In this document: one piece after another, positions 9,984-21,191 of the stretch
How positions within the stretch are numbered: the stretch's first letter is position 1
How the letters are laid out: every line of letters begins with the position of its first letter
Assembly: GCF_000227685.2 (NCBI RefSeq)
Contig: NZ_CP007029.1
Coordinates: 2,826,501 to 2,890,500, forward strand
Source: Thioalkalivibrio paradoxus ARh 1
Lineage (GTDB): Bacteria; Pseudomonadota; Gammaproteobacteria; Ectothiorhodospirales; Ectothiorhodospiraceae
Direction of reading: 5' to 3'
Length of the DNA stretch: 64,000 bases
Made by a program: the position numbers and the translations under genes
The notes under the pieces: generated by a model
The model's database searches: none
What the model was told of the DNA's origin: nothing
Seen by the model: the letters and a program-made list of their open reading frames with translations, nothing else

Positions 9984-12056
9984 ATGTCAACGATGACTGC
10001 AGCGATCGAAATTCTGTTCGTCACCCTGGACCCGGAACGGGCCGAGCGCGTGATCAGCGGCATCCGGATGCGCGGCACTGCGGTGCGTGCGCGGCAGGCG
10101 TCGGACCGTACCGAACTGGACGAACTGCTCGCGTCCAGCCGCTTCGACACCGTCGTGCTGATCGAATCCGGGCTGGATCTGCAGCTTGAAGATATCCGCT
10201 CGGCGCTGCACCAGTCGGGAAGGCAGACGCCAGCCATCGTGATCACCTCGCGCCCGGAAACCGAGCGGCTGGCGATTTTCGACGCTGGCGCGTTCGGAGT
10301 GGTCGGCTGCGGCCAGGAAGAAGTCGCCGCGATGCTGATTCTGAAGGCGGTCGAGTACCAGTTCTGCTGCAATCAGTTACACCGAACCCGCAATACGCTG
10401 CAGGAAGCCGAACGCCGCTACCTGCTGCTGCTGGACAGTTCGCGTGACCCGATCGCCTACGTCCAGGACGGCATCTACCTGTATGCCAACGACGCCTGGC
10501 GCGAATTCTTCCAGATCGAGACACCGGAAGACCTGGCGCGGTACAGCCTCGACGACTTCATCGCCCCGGAGCAGCAGGACCTTCTGCAGCAGCTGCTCGA
10601 CTCGCGCCGCGATCAGCCGGATACGGTGGAAACCACTCAGGCGATGACCCTGCGCGACGCGCAAGGGCGATCCTTCGAGGCCCAGGTCGTGCTGACCGAC
10701 GCGACCGTCGACGGAGAGGACTGTACGGTATTGCGTGTCGCCACCGAGCGCTCCACAAGTTCGACGGGTCAATTGTCGGTCCTCGACCCGGTCACGGGAC
10801 TGTACAACCGGCGCTACCTGATTCGCTCGCTTGAGGACGCGCTGGTCACCGCCGCGCGCTCCGGGTTGCTGTTTGCACTGATCGACATCTCGATCGACGA
10901 CTTCGCGTCAATCCGCATCGAGCGCGGGCTGAGCACGTCGGACATCCTGCTCGCCGACCTGGGCGTGTTTCTCAGGGAGCGTTTTCCCGCGCCCGCCACC
11001 GTCGCCCGCCTCCGCGGCGAGGAGTTCGGCGTGCTGGTACCCAACGTGCGGCGTGCGGAACTGGAACCACAGCTCGACACGCTGATCCGCGACGCATCGG
11101 AGCGACCGGTCAACCTGGGACAGGACACAATCAAGGTCACGTTGTCCTGCGGCGTCGTGATCGCCGACAACTCGGTTCCCACCGCCGAGCACCTGCTCGC
11201 ACGCACCACCCGCGCGCTGGAACAAGCGCGCAGCGCGGGCGGAAATCGCTGCCATTTCCATCGCCCGGAGGACGGGGGACCGGCGCGTACCGAGTCCGAC
11301 CAGGCCTGGCACGCACGGATCGAGGAGGCGATGGCCAACGACCGGCTGCGGTTGCTGTACCAGCCTGTGGTCAACCTGCATGGCGCCGACGTTCCCCGTT
11401 TCAACGTGTTCGTCAGGCTGTTCGGGCCCGAAGGCCAGATCTACCAACCCAACGATTTTCTTCCCGCAGCCGAGCGTACCGGAATCGCGGCCGAACTCGA
11501 CCGATGGATCATCCGCCATGCCATCGAGGTACTCGCGCAGCGCCTGAAGCAGGATCCGAAGGCGACCTTCTTCCTGAAGCTCACGCGCGGCTCACTGAAC
11601 GACGGCTCGGTCGTCGTTTGGCTGCAGGAAGTGCTGCACCAGCACAGGGTTCCGGCGGGCAATGTGGTGGTCGAGATCAAGGAGGCGACGATCATCACCA
11701 ACCTGAAGGCGGCAATCGCCGCCGCACGCGGCCTGAAGGCGATCCACAGCTGCCTGTGCATCGACGATTTCGGCAACGGGCTCAATCCGTTCCATATCCT
11801 CCGCCACGTGGATGCCGACTACATCAAGCTCGACGGAGCCTTTGTTCGCGAACTGGTCACCGACGCAAACAACCAGCAAGCCATCCGCCGCTTCACCGAT
11901 GCGGCCCACGCCAAGGGCAAACAGGTGATCGTGCCACGGGTCGAGGACGCCGCGACACTCGCGGTCCTGTTCAGCCTGAATGTGAACCTGGTCCAGGGCT
12001 ATTTCGTGCACCCGCCCAGCGAACAGCTGGACTTCGATTTCACACAGGTTCTCTGA
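9984..12056 (+). CDS. second FimX-like c-di-GMP effector: REC-like, PAS, degenerate GGDEF and EAL
   Basis: A 690-residue paralogue of the protein at 1571-3958, with the same domain order but no long proline-rich linker. The N-terminal receiver-like part (IEILFVTLDPERAE), the PAS part and the EAL part align residue by residue with the first copy. GGDEF reads RGEEF, closer to active than in copy one, and DPVTGLYNRRYL is well kept. The EAL motif again reads FVRL; the later motif reads IDDFGNG. Phosphodiesterase activity is unlikely and cyclase activity doubtful. Start ambiguity: ATG at 9984 or 9993. It converges on dnaJ. Confidence 0.82.
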   Translation: MSTMTAAIEILFVTLDPERAERVISGIRMRGTAVRARQASDRTELDELLASSRFDTVVLIESGLDLQLEDIRSALHQSGRQTPAIVITSRPETERLAIFDAGAFGVVGCGQEEVAAMLILKAVEYQFCCNQLHRTRNTLQEAERRYLLLLDSSRDPIAYVQDGIYLYANDAWREFFQIETPEDLARYSLDDFIAPEQQDLLQQLLDSRRDQPDTVETTQAMTLRDAQGRSFEAQVVLTDATVDGEDCTVLRVATERSTSSTGQLSVLDPVTGLYNRRYLIRSLEDALVTAARSGLLFALIDISIDDFASIRIERGLSTSDILLADLGVFLRERFPAPATVARLRGEEFGVLVPNVRRAELEPQLDTLIRDASERPVNLGQDTIKVTLSCGVVIADNSVPTAEHLLARTTRALEQARSAGGNRCHFHRPEDGGPARTESDQAWHARIEEAMANDRLRLLYQPVVNLHGADVPRFNVFVRLFGPEGQIYQPNDFLPAAERTGIAAELDRWIIRHAIEVLAQRLKQDPKATFFLKLTRGSLNDGSVVVWLQEVLHQHRVPAGNVVVEIKEATIITNLKAAIAAARGLKAIHSCLCIDDFGNGLNPFHILRHVDADYIKLDGAFVRELVTDANNQQAIRRFTDAAHAKGKQVIVPRVEDAATLAVLFSLNVNLVQGYFVHPPSEQLDFDFTQVL

Positions 12057-12153
12057 AGGCGCGCGGGAAGGCAATCAGCGCAGATCCCGCGTCGAACGCC
12101 GCGCGTCGCATCGATGACGCTGGCATGCCCAGCCTGCACGGCAGGTGCTGGCG

Positions 12154-13305
12154 TCACTTGTTCCAGAACTTCAGATCCTCGAAGAATCCGCGCACGCCGT
12201 CCAGCCAGGAATGCGTCTGCGGACTGTGCCGCGTGCCGCCCTCCTGGGTAGAGGCGTCAAATTCCTCCAGCAGTTCCTTCTGCCGATGGGTGAGATTGAC
12301 CGGCGTCTCCACCACCACCCGGCAGAGCAGATCGCCGACACCACCGCCGTGCACCGAAGTCACGCCTTTCCCGCGCAACCGGAACTGCTTGCCGCTCTGC
12401 GTCTCGGCAGGGATCTTCAGCGACACACGCCCCTTCAGGCACGGCACCTCCAGTTCTCCGCCGAGTGCGGCGGTCGCGAACGAGATCGGCACTTCGCAGT
12501 GCAGGTCGTTACCGTCGCGCTTGAACAGCTTGTGGGGCTTGACCCGCACCTGCACATACAGATCGCCGGGCGGACCGCCATTGATACCCGCTTCGCCCTG
12601 GCCGGATAGCCGGATCCGGTCGCCGGTGTCAACCCCGGCCGGGATCTTCACGTCCAGCGTATTCTGCTGCTGCACCCGGCCGGTACCGCCGCAGGCCTTG
12701 CACGGGCTGGGGATCACCTTGCCGGTACCGTGGCAGCGCGGACAGGTCTGCTGAACCGAAAAGAAGCCCTGCTGAATCCGCACCTGCCCGACACCATTGC
12801 AGGTGGGACAGGTCTCCGGGCTGGTGCCGGGCTCGGCGCCGCTGCCGTCGCAGGTATCGCAGGCGGCGGTGGTCGGTACGCGGATCTTGACCTCGGTACC
12901 GAACACCGCCTCCTCCAGCGTGAGCTCCAGGTTGTACTGGAGGTCCGAGCCACGGAAGGCACGGGCTCCGCCAGCTCGACCGCCGCCACCGCCGAAGATG
13001 TCCCCGAATATATCCTCGAAGATGTCGCTGAAGCTGCCACCGCCGGCGCCACCGAACCCGCCGGGCCCGGCCGCCGACGCATCGACGCCGGCATGGCCGT
13101 AGCGGTCATAGGCGGCGCGCTTGCGCGCGTCGCTCAGCACGTCGTAGGCCGCCCGTGCCTCCTTGAACTGGGCCTCGGCGCTGGCATCGCCCGGGTTGCG
13201 GTCCGGGTGATACTTCATCGCCAGGCGGCGGAACGCCTTCTTGATCGCCTCGGGTGAAGCGTCACGGGCGACGCCGAGCACTTCGTAATAGTCACGTTGC
13301 GCCAT
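12154..13305 (-). CDS. dnaJ: chaperone protein DnaJ
   Basis: A 383-residue type I J-protein that stimulates the ATPase of DnaK and delivers substrates. It has the J domain with HPD (YHPDRNPGD), a Gly/Phe-rich region, four CxxCxGxG zinc repeats ([32 protein letters not shown]) and two C-terminal substrate domains. The start [10 protein letters not shown] at 13305 is the family start; an upstream in-frame codon exists but adds unrelated residues. It is the last gene of the hrcA-grpE-dnaK-dnaJ series. Confidence 0.98.
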   Translation of the reverse strand: MAQRDYYEVLGVARDASPEAIKKAFRRLAMKYHPDRNPGDASAEAQFKEARAAYDVLSDARKRAAYDRYGHAGVDASAAGPGGFGGAGGGSFSDIFEDIFGDIFGGGGGRAGGARAFRGSDLQYNLELTLEEAVFGTEVKIRVPTTAACDTCDGSGAEPGTSPETCPTCNGVGQVRIQQGFFSVQQTCPRCHGTGKVIPSPCKACGGTGRVQQQNTLDVKIPAGVDTGDRIRLSGQGEAGINGGPPGDLYVQVRVKPHKLFKRDGNDLHCEVPISFATAALGGELEVPCLKGRVSLKIPAETQSGKQFRLRGKGVTSVHGGGVGDLLCRVVVETPVNLTHRQKELLEEFDASTQEGGTRHSPQTHSWLDGVRGFFEDLKFWNK

Positions 13306-13355
13306 CTCGGATCCTTGCGGGTTGCCGCAGCGCCCTTTCCGGGCCACGCGGTAAA

Positions 13356-13397
13356 AGGCACGCCCGGTCCCCTGTCGTGCCGGTCCCGGGCGTGCCT
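13356..13397 (-). terminator. hairpin between dnaK and dnaJ
   Basis: A perfect 12-base inverted repeat (AGGCACGCCCGG and CCGGGCGTGCCT) with an 18-base loop. On the dnaK/dnaJ strand the hairpin is followed by TTTAC, giving a run of four T with the last stem base. It may act as a partial terminator or RNA-processing site that lowers dnaJ relative to dnaK. Confidence 0.6.
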
Positions 13398-13450
13398 GAT
13401 CGGGTCAACCGCAGACCGCCGGACCATTGCGGCACCGGCGGCGCAGCGGC

Positions 13451-15370
<1,920 letters not shown>

Positions 15371-15465
15371 GGTGTGCAGCTCCTGCGATCAATTAGGTGT
15401 TTGCGGCGTTCAACGGGGTTGTCCGCCGTCTGTCTGTCCGGGATATGGGGTGGCTGCCGGGGTTT

Positions 15466-16050
15466 TCAAGCGCTGCCGGAGGATTCATCCGGCGCCCGCG
15501 ACACGATGACCATCGCCGGGCGGAGCACGCGACCCTGGAGCAGATAGCCCTTCTGCATCGTCATCAGCACCGTGTTGGGCCGATGTTCCGCGCTTTCCTG
15601 CGTGGTCATCGCCTGGTGCCGCTCTGGGTCGAAACGCTCGCCGGTCGGATCCACCGACTCGATCCCGAACTTGTCGAAGGCCTTGCGCAAGGCCTTCAGC
15701 GTCAATTCGGTTCCCTCGATGATGCTGCCCGCGTCCTCGGTCTTGCGCGCCGCGTCCAGCCCCATCTCGAGGCTGTCGCACACCGTCAGCAACTCGGATG
15801 CGAATCGCTCCATCGCGTACTTGTGTGCCGCCTCGAGCTCGCGTTCGAAGCGACGCCGCTGGTTTTCCATTTCCGCCTGCGCGCGCAGCAGCTGATCGCG
15901 GCGCTGTTCCGCCAGCTCCTCGAGTTCCGCGAGCCGCGCCTGGATGTCTTCGCCGCCCTCTGCCGCCGGCGCTTCGGCCGCGCTTGTCGACGTGTCCTGT
16001 GCCTCCTGGTGTACGGACTCGTGTTCCACGTTTTCCCGCTGGTTGGACAT
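15466..16050 (-). CDS. grpE: nucleotide exchange factor GrpE
   Basis: A 194-residue exchange factor for DnaK. The acidic N-terminus, a long coiled coil (about residues 36-90, ELEELAEQRRDQLLRAQAE) and the conserved C-terminal beta domain (RFDPERHQAMT, VLMTMQKGYLLQGRVLRPAMVIV) are all present. It lies 55 bases downstream of hrcA and 95 bases upstream of dnaK, so the stress cluster is probably one transcription unit with internal control points. Confidence 0.98.
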   Translation of the reverse strand: MSNQRENVEHESVHQEAQDTSTSAAEAPAAEGGEDIQARLAELEELAEQRRDQLLRAQAEMENQRRRFERELEAAHKYAMERFASELLTVCDSLEMGLDAARKTEDAGSIIEGTELTLKALRKAFDKFGIESVDPTGERFDPERHQAMTTQESAEHRPNTVLMTMQKGYLLQGRVLRPAMVIVSRAPDESSGSA

Positions 16051-16105
16051 GCTTCCCTCTTGCTGGTCACGAAAACGAATCGCGGTACGCCGATGCGCCC
16101 GCGCC

Positions 16106-17161
16106 TCAACGGCTGTCTGGGGGCTCGTTCCGGGAATTCAAGGCGGCGCCGAGCAGGCGCGCGGTGATATCGACAATCGGGATCACCCGGTCGTAGGACA
16201 TACGGGTCGGCCCGACCACCCCGAGAACGCCGACGATCTCACCGTCGACGCTGTAGGGCGCGGTGACCACCGAGCAATGCTCGAACCATTCCAGACCCGA
16301 CTCCCGGCCGATGAAGATCTGGACCCGGTCGGCCCGGATACACTGATCCAGGATCGCCAGGATCTCGCGCTTCTCGTGGAACGCCTCGAGCAGCTGGCGC
16401 AGCCGCTGGATGTCGGCCAATTCGTCATAATGCAACAACTGCGTCTCGCCGGCCACCAGCACGTCGTCGGGGTCGTCGGCGCCGATCGCGCGTTCGCCGA
16501 GGTCGATCGCCGCCAGCATCATCGCATCGAGATCGCGGCGCACCGAACGCATTTCCGCAAGCAGTTGCCGGCGCACCACCTGCAGCGCCTGCCCCGCCAG
16601 GTGGGCGTTCAGGTAGTTGGCCATGCGCTGCAGCTCCGGCGGCTGATAGTCCCGCTCGAGCTCCAGCACCCGGTTCTGCACTTCCTTGCCGTCGATCACC
16701 AGAATCGCGAGCACCCGGCGTTCGCTCAGGCGCAGAAACTCGATCTGGGTCAGCGCCACGTTGCGGTTGCGCGGCAGGCGCACCATGCCGGCCAGCCGGG
16801 TCACGCTGGACAGCACGCTCCCGGCCGCGCCGAGCAGGTCCTGGGTCGTCGCGCCCCGGTGAAAGTGCGACTCGATCGCTTCCACCTGCTTGCGGTTCGG
16901 CGCCCGGATCTCGAGCAGTGCGTCGACGAACAGCCGGTATCCGGCCGCGGTCGGCACCCGCCCCGCGGAGGTATGCGGCGCATGCACCAGCCCCAGATCC
17001 TCGAGATCCGCCATCACGTTGCGGATCGTCGCCGGGCTCACGTTCAGTCCGCTGGTGCGGGCCAAGGTGCGCGAGCCGACCGGTTGACCGTCTCGGATGT
17101 AGCTCTCGATCAGCGTGCGCAGCAATGTCCGCGCGCGGGCATCGAGTTGGAATTCCTGCAT
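16106..17161 (-). CDS. hrcA: heat-inducible transcription repressor HrcA
   Basis: A 351-residue repressor of class I heat-shock genes that binds the CIRCE operator and is kept active by GroEL. The winged-helix region (QPVGSRTLARTSGLNVSPATIRNVMADLEDLGL, residues about 25-60) and the GAF-like body ending VVGPTRMSYDRVIPIVDITARLL are classic. The ATG at 17161 (QEFQLDARARTLL) gives the normal length. The gene heads grpE-dnaK-dnaJ and diverges from nadK. A CIRCE-like site 14 bases upstream implies autoregulation. Confidence 0.97.
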   Translation of the reverse strand: MQEFQLDARARTLLRTLIESYIRDGQPVGSRTLARTSGLNVSPATIRNVMADLEDLGLVHAPHTSAGRVPTAAGYRLFVDALLEIRAPNRKQVEAIESHFHRGATTQDLLGAAGSVLSSVTRLAGMVRLPRNRNVALTQIEFLRLSERRVLAILVIDGKEVQNRVLELERDYQPPELQRMANYLNAHLAGQALQVVRRQLLAEMRSVRRDLDAMMLAAIDLGERAIGADDPDDVLVAGETQLLHYDELADIQRLRQLLEAFHEKREILAILDQCIRADRVQIFIGRESGLEWFEHCSVVTAPYSVDGEIVGVLGVVGPTRMSYDRVIPIVDITARLLGAALNSRNEPPDSR

Positions 17162-17175
17162 GCCTCGCTCTCGTG

Positions 17176-17202
17176 TCAGCGCTTGGGGTCGGTGAGTGCC
17201 AG
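17176..17202 (-). promoter_or_regulatory. CIRCE-like operator upstream of hrcA
   Basis: Two half-sites, TCAGCGCTT and GAGTGCCAG, are separated by exactly nine bases, the spacing of CIRCE (TTAGCACTC-N9-GAGTGCTAA). They match the consensus at 6 of 9 and 7 of 9 positions. The site lies in the 139-base hrcA/nadK gap, just before hrcA, where an autoregulatory CIRCE is expected. It is degenerate, so this is a proposal. Confidence 0.5.
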
Positions 17203-17300
17203 CCCAGTCTATGCCATGGCCCTGGGCAGTCAAGACTGCCGCAAACCGGCTGCTGAAGACCCCGGGTGCGCGCACCCGCGGTTTTCCGGATAATGCAGCG

Positions 17301-18179
17301 ATGCAAGCAACCTTCGGCACGATCGGGCTGGTCGGCAAGGGCGACGATTCCCGGACCGCCCCGCTGGTATCGACCCTGCTCGACGCATTGCACCAGCGCA
17401 GTCTGGGCGTAATCATCGAGCAAGGCATCGGAGATTGCGAACACCCCTCCGGGTGTACGGTGGCTCCGCTCGCGGAACTGGCTGGAACGGCCGACCTGAT
17501 CGTGGTGATCGGCGGCGACGGTACGCTGCTTGCGACCGCACGCGCAACGGCCGCGTACGGCACGCCGATACTCGGGATCAACCTCGGACGCCTGGGGTTT
17601 CTGGTCGACGTATCACCGGACCGGGCAGTGGCCGAACTGAACGAGGTACTCGACGGCGCCTACGAGGTCGAGCCGCGCGCGATGCTGCAGACCACGTTGC
17701 TGCGCGATGGCAGCCCGATTTACCAGGGGCTGGCGCTGAACGATGCCGTCCTGCACGTACAGAGCGTGGTCCGGATCATCGAGTTCGACACCTTCATCGA
17801 CGGGCTCGACGTCGGACGACTGCGCGCCGACGGACTGATCATCGCCACGCCCACCGGCTCGACCGCCTATGCGCTGTCGGCGGGCGGCCCGATTTTGACG
17901 CCCGAACTGGAAGCGATGCTCGTGGTGCCGGTCTGCCCGCACAGTCTCAATCACCGGCCTCTCGTCGTCAGCGGGCGCGCGGTCATCGAGATCAAGCTCA
18001 GCAGTGCCAGCCGTTCTCCCGCCCAGGTCGCGCTGGACGGCCAGGAAAACCTGGATTTCGCGCCCGGAGACGTGCTGCGAGTCGAGCGGCGGGCGGAACC
18101 CCTAACGCTGGTGCATCCCCGCCATCATCATTTTCTGCGCATGCTGCGCTCCAAGCTGCGCTGGGGCGAGCATCCCTGA
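17301..18179 (+). CDS. nadK: NAD kinase
   Basis: A 292-residue ATP-dependent kinase making NADP from NAD. The GGDGT nucleotide motif (VVIGGDGTLLATAR), NLGRLGFL and the PTGSTAYALSAGGPI loop are all present. The ATG at 17301 was chosen because the residues just after it (ATFGTIGLVGKGDD) match the family start; the open frame extends 35 codons further without resemblance. It is followed after 21 bases by recN in the same direction, a common gammaproteobacterial pairing. Confidence 0.97.
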   Translation: MQATFGTIGLVGKGDDSRTAPLVSTLLDALHQRSLGVIIEQGIGDCEHPSGCTVAPLAELAGTADLIVVIGGDGTLLATARATAAYGTPILGINLGRLGFLVDVSPDRAVAELNEVLDGAYEVEPRAMLQTTLLRDGSPIYQGLALNDAVLHVQSVVRIIEFDTFIDGLDVGRLRADGLIIATPTGSTAYALSAGGPILTPELEAMLVVPVCPHSLNHRPLVVSGRAVIEIKLSSASRSPAQVALDGQENLDFAPGDVLRVERRAEPLTLVHPRHHHFLRMLRSKLRWGEHP

Positions 18180-18200
18180 GCGCCGGGACGGAAACCAGGC

Positions 18201-19925
18201 ATGCTGCGGCACATCACGGTCCGGGACTTCGCGATCATCGATCAACTGGAGCTCTCGCTCGGCGCGGGCATGACCGCGCTGACCGGGGAAACCGGCGCAG
18301 GCAAGTCGATTCTGATCGACGTGATCGGCCTGCTGCTGGGTGACCGGGCCGATGCCGCCAGTGTGCGCGACGGTGCCGCACAGGCCGACCTGAGCGCGGA
18401 ATTCGAACTGCCGCCGGACCATCCGGCCTGCGCATGGCTGCGGGACGAGGCGCTGGCAGAAAGGACCGACGATCGCGACGGCCCGGACACGACCGGCGTG
18501 CTGCTGCGCCGGGTCATCACCGCACAGGGAAAGAGCCGGGCCTGGATCAACGGCCGGCCGGTGACGGTGACTCAATTGAAGCGGGTCGGACAATGGCTGG
18601 TCGACATCCACGGCCAGCACGCGCACCAGCAGTTGCTGCAGCGGCCCGCCCAGCGGGCGCTGCTCGACGGCTTCGTCGCCCAGGACGTCCGCCGCGAGGT
18701 GGCCGCGGCCCACGCCGAACTGCAAGCCGTTTCCGCACGCCTGGACGCAGCGCGTGAACGGCTGGCATCGGCTTCCGACCGCCTCGACCTGCTGCGATTC
18801 CAGGCCGAGGAGATCCGGGAACTGGGGCCTTGCGCCGGCGAATACACGGAGATTGCGGGCGAACAGACCCGGCTCGCGCATGCGGCGGAGGTCCTCGGGG
18901 CACTGCAGACCGCGCACCAGGCGATCGACGACGACGCCGGGATCGACTCGAGTCTCGGCCAGATTCTGGCCGGCCTGCAGGATGCCGCACGCCATGACAA
19001 CCGGGTCGAACCCGTACTGGAACTGCTCGAATCCGCACGCATTCAGGTGCAGGAGGCCGGCGACCAGCTGCGCCGCATCGCCGAGCACATCGAGATCAAT
19101 CCCGAGCGACTCGCCGAGGTCGACACGCGGGTCGCCATCTACCTCCGGCTGGCCCGCAAGCATCGGATCGAACCGGACGCGCTGCCGGCCCTGCTCCGGG
19201 CGATGGACGCCGAGCAGCAAGAGCTCGAAACCGGCGACGCGGCAGTCGCTGCGCTGGAACAGGACCTCACCGCGGCGCAAGCCCGCTACGACCGGTCAGC
19301 CGCAGCGCTGAGCCAGGCGCGGCGCGCGGCCACCGCGCGGCTCGATCCGGCCGTGACCGAGGCGATGCAGGAACTGGGAATGACCGGCGGGCGGTTCCGG
19401 ATCGAGCTGCAGGACCGGCCCGACGAGGCCGGTCCGCAGGGGCGCGACCGGATCGAGTTTCTGGTGGCGGCAAACCCCGGCTCCGCACCGCAGCCGCTGG
19501 CCCGGGTGGCCTCCGGGGGCGAACTGTCCCGGATCGGCCTGGCACTGCAGGTACTCGCGAGCGCAGAGCAGCCGGTGGACACCCTGATCTTCGACGAGGT
19601 CGACAGCGGAATCAGCGGCGCAGTCGCCGAGGTGGTCGGGCGCAAACTACGCGCGCTAGGCGAACGCTACCAAGTGCTCTGCGTCACCCATCTGCCCCAG
19701 GTCGCGGCGCAGGCCCACTGCCAGTTCCAGGTCAGCAAGACCCGTGGACACGACCATGCGCGCACCGAGATTACCCACCTCGCCCCAGCCGACCGGATCG
19801 AGGCATTGGCCCGGATGCTCGGGGGCGTGGCACTGACGGAACGCAGCCTGGATCACGCCCGCGAGATGCTGGAGGCCGCCGCCGCGGCAGCCTCCGGCGA
19901 TTCGCAAACGCGGCCGCGCCAGTAG
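18201..19925 (+). CDS. recN: DNA repair protein RecN
   Basis: A 574-residue SMC-like ATPase for double-strand break repair. The Walker A motif is GETGAGKSIL near residue 30. The central part is a long coiled coil, and the signature (ARVASGGELSRIGLALQVL) and Walker B (TLIFDEVDSGISG) lie near the C-terminus. It is co-oriented with nadK. No LexA box could be assigned with confidence in the 21-base gap, so SOS control, if present, would act upstream of nadK. Confidence 0.97.
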   Translation: MLRHITVRDFAIIDQLELSLGAGMTALTGETGAGKSILIDVIGLLLGDRADAASVRDGAAQADLSAEFELPPDHPACAWLRDEALAERTDDRDGPDTTGVLLRRVITAQGKSRAWINGRPVTVTQLKRVGQWLVDIHGQHAHQQLLQRPAQRALLDGFVAQDVRREVAAAHAELQAVSARLDAARERLASASDRLDLLRFQAEEIRELGPCAGEYTEIAGEQTRLAHAAEVLGALQTAHQAIDDDAGIDSSLGQILAGLQDAARHDNRVEPVLELLESARIQVQEAGDQLRRIAEHIEINPERLAEVDTRVAIYLRLARKHRIEPDALPALLRAMDAEQQELETGDAAVAALEQDLTAAQARYDRSAAALSQARRAATARLDPAVTEAMQELGMTGGRFRIELQDRPDEAGPQGRDRIEFLVAANPGSAPQPLARVASGGELSRIGLALQVLASAEQPVDTLIFDEVDSGISGAVAEVVGRKLRALGERYQVLCVTHLPQVAAQAHCQFQVSKTRGHDHARTEITHLAPADRIEALARMLGGVALTERSLDHAREMLEAAAAAASGDSQTRPRQ

Positions 19926-19949
19926 AAACGCCCCCGGGCGCCTTGGGAC

Positions 19950-20375
19950 TCAGCCGGGCCGGTGCGGGCAGTTCTCGTCGATGCAGTCGCCGTGGATCAC
20001 CAGCGCGTGATCCTGGATCCGGTACCCGTGCTCCGCCGCGATCTCGCGCTGACGTTGCTCGATGGTATCGTCGAAAAACTCCTCGACGCGACCGCACTGG
20101 TTGCAGATGATGTGATCATGGTGGCCGCCCCGATCGAGTTCGAAGACCGCCTGATTGCCCTCGAAACGCAACCGCGACACCAGCCCTGCGGCCTCGAACT
20201 GGGTGAGCACCCGGTAGACCGTGGCCAAGCCGATCTCCTCGCCGGAATCGAGCAACTCGCGGTAGATCGCCTCGGCGGTCAGGTGGCGGGTCTCGGATTC
20301 CTCCAGGATCTGCAGAATCTTCATTCTCGGGAGCGTGACCTTCAGCCCCGCCTTTTTCAGGTTTTGGGTTTCCAC
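19950..20375 (-). CDS. fur: ferric uptake regulator Fur
   Basis: A 141-residue iron-responsive repressor. The winged helix (LKVTLPRMKILQILEES, TAEAIYRELLDSGEEIGLATVYRVLTQFEAAGL) is followed by the metal-binding dimerisation domain with GGHHDHIICNQCGRVEEF and the C-terminal pair IDENCPH. The start was set at the GTG (20373-20375, giving VETQNLKKAG) because AAGGAG precedes it at six bases. An open frame 23 codons longer is less likely. It diverges from bamE, a conserved arrangement, and converges on recN. Confidence 0.95.
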   Translation of the reverse strand: METQNLKKAGLKVTLPRMKILQILEESETRHLTAEAIYRELLDSGEEIGLATVYRVLTQFEAAGLVSRLRFEGNQAVFELDRGGHHDHIICNQCGRVEEFFDDTIEQRQREIAAEHGYRIQDHALVIHGDCIDENCPHRPG

Positions 20376-20482
20376 TGCCAGCTCCTTCACGCTCCGGAAG
20401 TCAGGTTCACGCCTGCTGCTGCCCCCGGGCGGATGTTGTACCATCGGGCGTTCGCAATCGCCTGTTCGGAATCACGCGCCCG

Positions 20483-20806
20483 ATGCTCAAGATTCTCATT
20501 TCTATTGCCGTCACCGCAAGCCTGCTCGCCGCCTGCAACGTCCCTTCGTTCCGGCTCGACGTGCAGCAGGGCAACGCCATCGACGACGACAAGGTCGCGC
20601 AGCTGCGCGAAGGCATGACCGCGCGGCAGGTTGCCTTTCTGCTCGGCACCCCGCAAGTGAAGGGCACGTTCGTTCGCGAGGACCGCTGGGACTACGTCTA
20701 CTATCACCGCCCCGGCCGTGGCGCAAGCGAACTGCGGCGGGTCTCGGTATTCTTCGACCACGGTCGCGTGGCACGGATCGAGGATACGCAGGCGCCTGGC
20801 GGTTGA
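20483..20806 (+). CDS. bamE: outer membrane protein assembly factor BamE
   Basis: A 107-residue lipoprotein of the BAM complex that folds outer-membrane barrels. The signal peptide ends in the lipobox LLAAC (Cys18). The mature part has the SmpA/OmlA fold with LREGMTARQVAFLLGTPQV and WDYVYYHRPGRG. Length and the divergent fur neighbour are typical. It meets rnfH tail to tail. Confidence 0.96.
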   Translation: MLKILISIAVTASLLAACNVPSFRLDVQQGNAIDDDKVAQLREGMTARQVAFLLGTPQVKGTFVREDRWDYVYYHRPGRGASELRRVSVFFDHGRVARIEDTQAPGG

Positions 20807-20840
20807 CCCGCCTTCCTCGAACGCTGACCCGCATGAGCTG

Positions 20841-21191
20841 CTAGGCGCTGCTGTCCGCGCTCGAGGCACCGCCCTTGCGGGTCGGCTTGCCTTGTGCCGC
20901 ACGCTGGCGGCGCACTTCCTTCGGATCCGCAATCAGCGGGCGGTACAGCTCGACCCGGTCGCGGGCGCGCAGCGCGGTGTCCATCCGCGCGAGCTTGCCG
21001 AAGATGCCCACCTTTGCCGAGCCCAGGTCGATCTCCGGGAACCGTTCGGCAATGCCGGACTGCTGCAGCGCGTCCTGCACTGTCGCACCGGCCGCCACCT
21101 CCACCGGCAGCACCACCTGCACGTCCGGCCGCGCGTAGGCCACCTCGACCGCGATTCTCTGCGCGGCGTTCGGTTCGCCCTGCTCAGTCAT
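20841..21191 (-). CDS. rnfH: RnfH family protein
   Basis: A 116-residue beta-grasp protein of the UPF0125/RnfH family, role unproven. The conserved stretch VEVAYARPDVQVVLPVEVAAGATVQDALQQSG and DRVELYRPLIADPKEVRRQRA matches the family. It overlaps the end of ratA by eight bases; ratA-rnfH is a conserved pair. The ATG at 21191 was used because residues before it are not family-like. Confidence 0.9.
   Translation of the reverse strand: MTEQGEPNAAQRIAVEVAYARPDVQVVLPVEVAAGATVQDALQQSGIAERFPEIDLGSAKVGIFGKLARMDTALRARDRVELYRPLIADPKEVRRQRAAQGKPTRKGGASSADSSA

Noticed and set aside
12100-12160. Terminator between the second FimX-like gene and dnaJ
   Set aside because: The inverted repeat is imperfect and partly inside dnaJ; too weak to list as a feature.
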